Below are positions 63,817 through 64,000 of a stretch of DNA of 64,000 bases, in pieces. Origin of the DNA: Skeletonema tropicum (lineage: Eukaryota; Bacillariophyta; Thalassiosirophyceae; Thalassiosirales; Thalassiosiraceae). The first letter of the stretch is position 1, and every line of letters begins with the position of its first letter. Under the pieces are notes generated by a model, which was not told where the DNA came from, searched no databases, and saw only the letters and a program-made list of their open reading frames with translations. The stretch covers positions 2,356,001-2,420,000 of the forward strand of contig CM074131.1 of the NCBI GenBank assembly GCA_037178625.1. The letters are read 5' to 3'. The position numbers and the translations under genes are program-made.

Positions 63817-64000
63817 TTACAGGATGGTGCAACCGTTACAAAATTGTTCATCGCCCTTCTCTTCTGGTGCAGACTTGGTAAGGTCGGCAGGAGGTGGAAC
63901 AGGAACAGGCGTTGAGACGACCGGTTCCTCCACTACTGCTGCTTTCTCCTCAGGGGCAGCTTTCTCCACTTCCACTGCAGGGGCTGCTTTCTCAACTTCT
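63817..64000 (-). CDS. C-terminal part of a Glu/Ala/Pro/Val-rich protein (runs off the window)
   Basis: An open minus-strand frame enters from the window edge: EVEKAAPAVEVEKAAPEEKA ... VSTPVPVPPPADLTK ... GDEQFCNGCTIL, stop at 63819-63817. The E-K-A-A-P repeats are low complexity. The stop overlaps CCT|GTAAGT, a good donor site, so this could instead be an exon boundary. Function unknown. Confidence 0.45.
   Translation of the reverse strand, partial: EVEKAAPAVEVEKAAPEEKAAVVEEPVVSTPVPVPPPADLTKSAPEEKGDEQFCNGCTIL

Overview
The window is nuclear DNA of a microalga, most likely a centric diatom of the Thalassiosirales type. The evidence is a zeaxanthin epoxidase whose leader has a plastid-type S/T-A-F cleavage context (ITAFTTP), two secreted GH19 chitinase-like proteins, compact genes on both strands with few introns of mostly 60-95 bp (GTAAG/GTGAG...CAG), and apparent selenocysteine use. 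Species is not determined.

Layout. 0-4.1 kb: two tandem Cys-rich paralogues and an STN1-like telomere protein. 4.15-4.49 kb: a Stowaway-like MITE. 4.7-13.7 kb: a secreted protein, a SET-domain protein, a mitochondrial carrier, a BTB protein, a GNAT acetyltransferase beside a SpoU/TrmH RNA methylase, and an LSM14/Scd6 protein. 14.4-21.1 kb: zeaxanthin epoxidase, a head-to-head chitinase-like pair and a small two-exon gene. 21.4-23.0 kb: a TTAA-bounded non-coding element. 23.4-30.3 kb: an elongin-B-like protein, a PAC3-like proteasome chaperone, a sirtuin and WDR6. 30.5-38.0 kb: PRP6, an EXS-domain transporter, a GGCT/AIG2-like protein, an O6-alkylguanine transferase fused to DUF3253, and a basic hypothetical protein. 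38.0-49.3 kb: repeat-rich, with a palindrome-rich element, a duplicated broken class-3 lipase, another MITE and a ~4.9 kb satellite of ~187 bp units with higher-order organisation. 49.5-64 kb: eIF3h, a K+ channel with cNBD and ankyrin repeats, an RsuA/RluB-type pseudouridine synthase, an Fpg-UNG fusion, an SF1 helicase with a C-terminal HPD motif, APS kinase, an MDR-like mitochondrial protein and the end of one more gene.

The most notable locus is the minus-strand gene at 35,959-37,050. Its spliced reading frame has exactly two in-frame TGA codons. One replaces the catalytic Cys of the alkyltransferase P-C-H-R-V motif. The other replaces the Cys of the DUF3253 C-P-S-E motif. A 67-nt stem-loop with an ATGA/TGA-bearing internal loop lies just past the final stop. 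This reads as a two-selenocysteine fusion protein with a SECIS-like element, although the usual apical AA was not found.

Many otherwise well-conserved genes (PRP6, TrmH, LSM14, WDR6, sirtuin, PAC3-like) are broken by single-base frame shifts that are overwhelmingly +1. Residual insertion errors of a long-read assembly are the simplest explanation. Such errors cannot produce the two TGA codons of the selenoprotein candidate, because the frame is the same on both sides of each.
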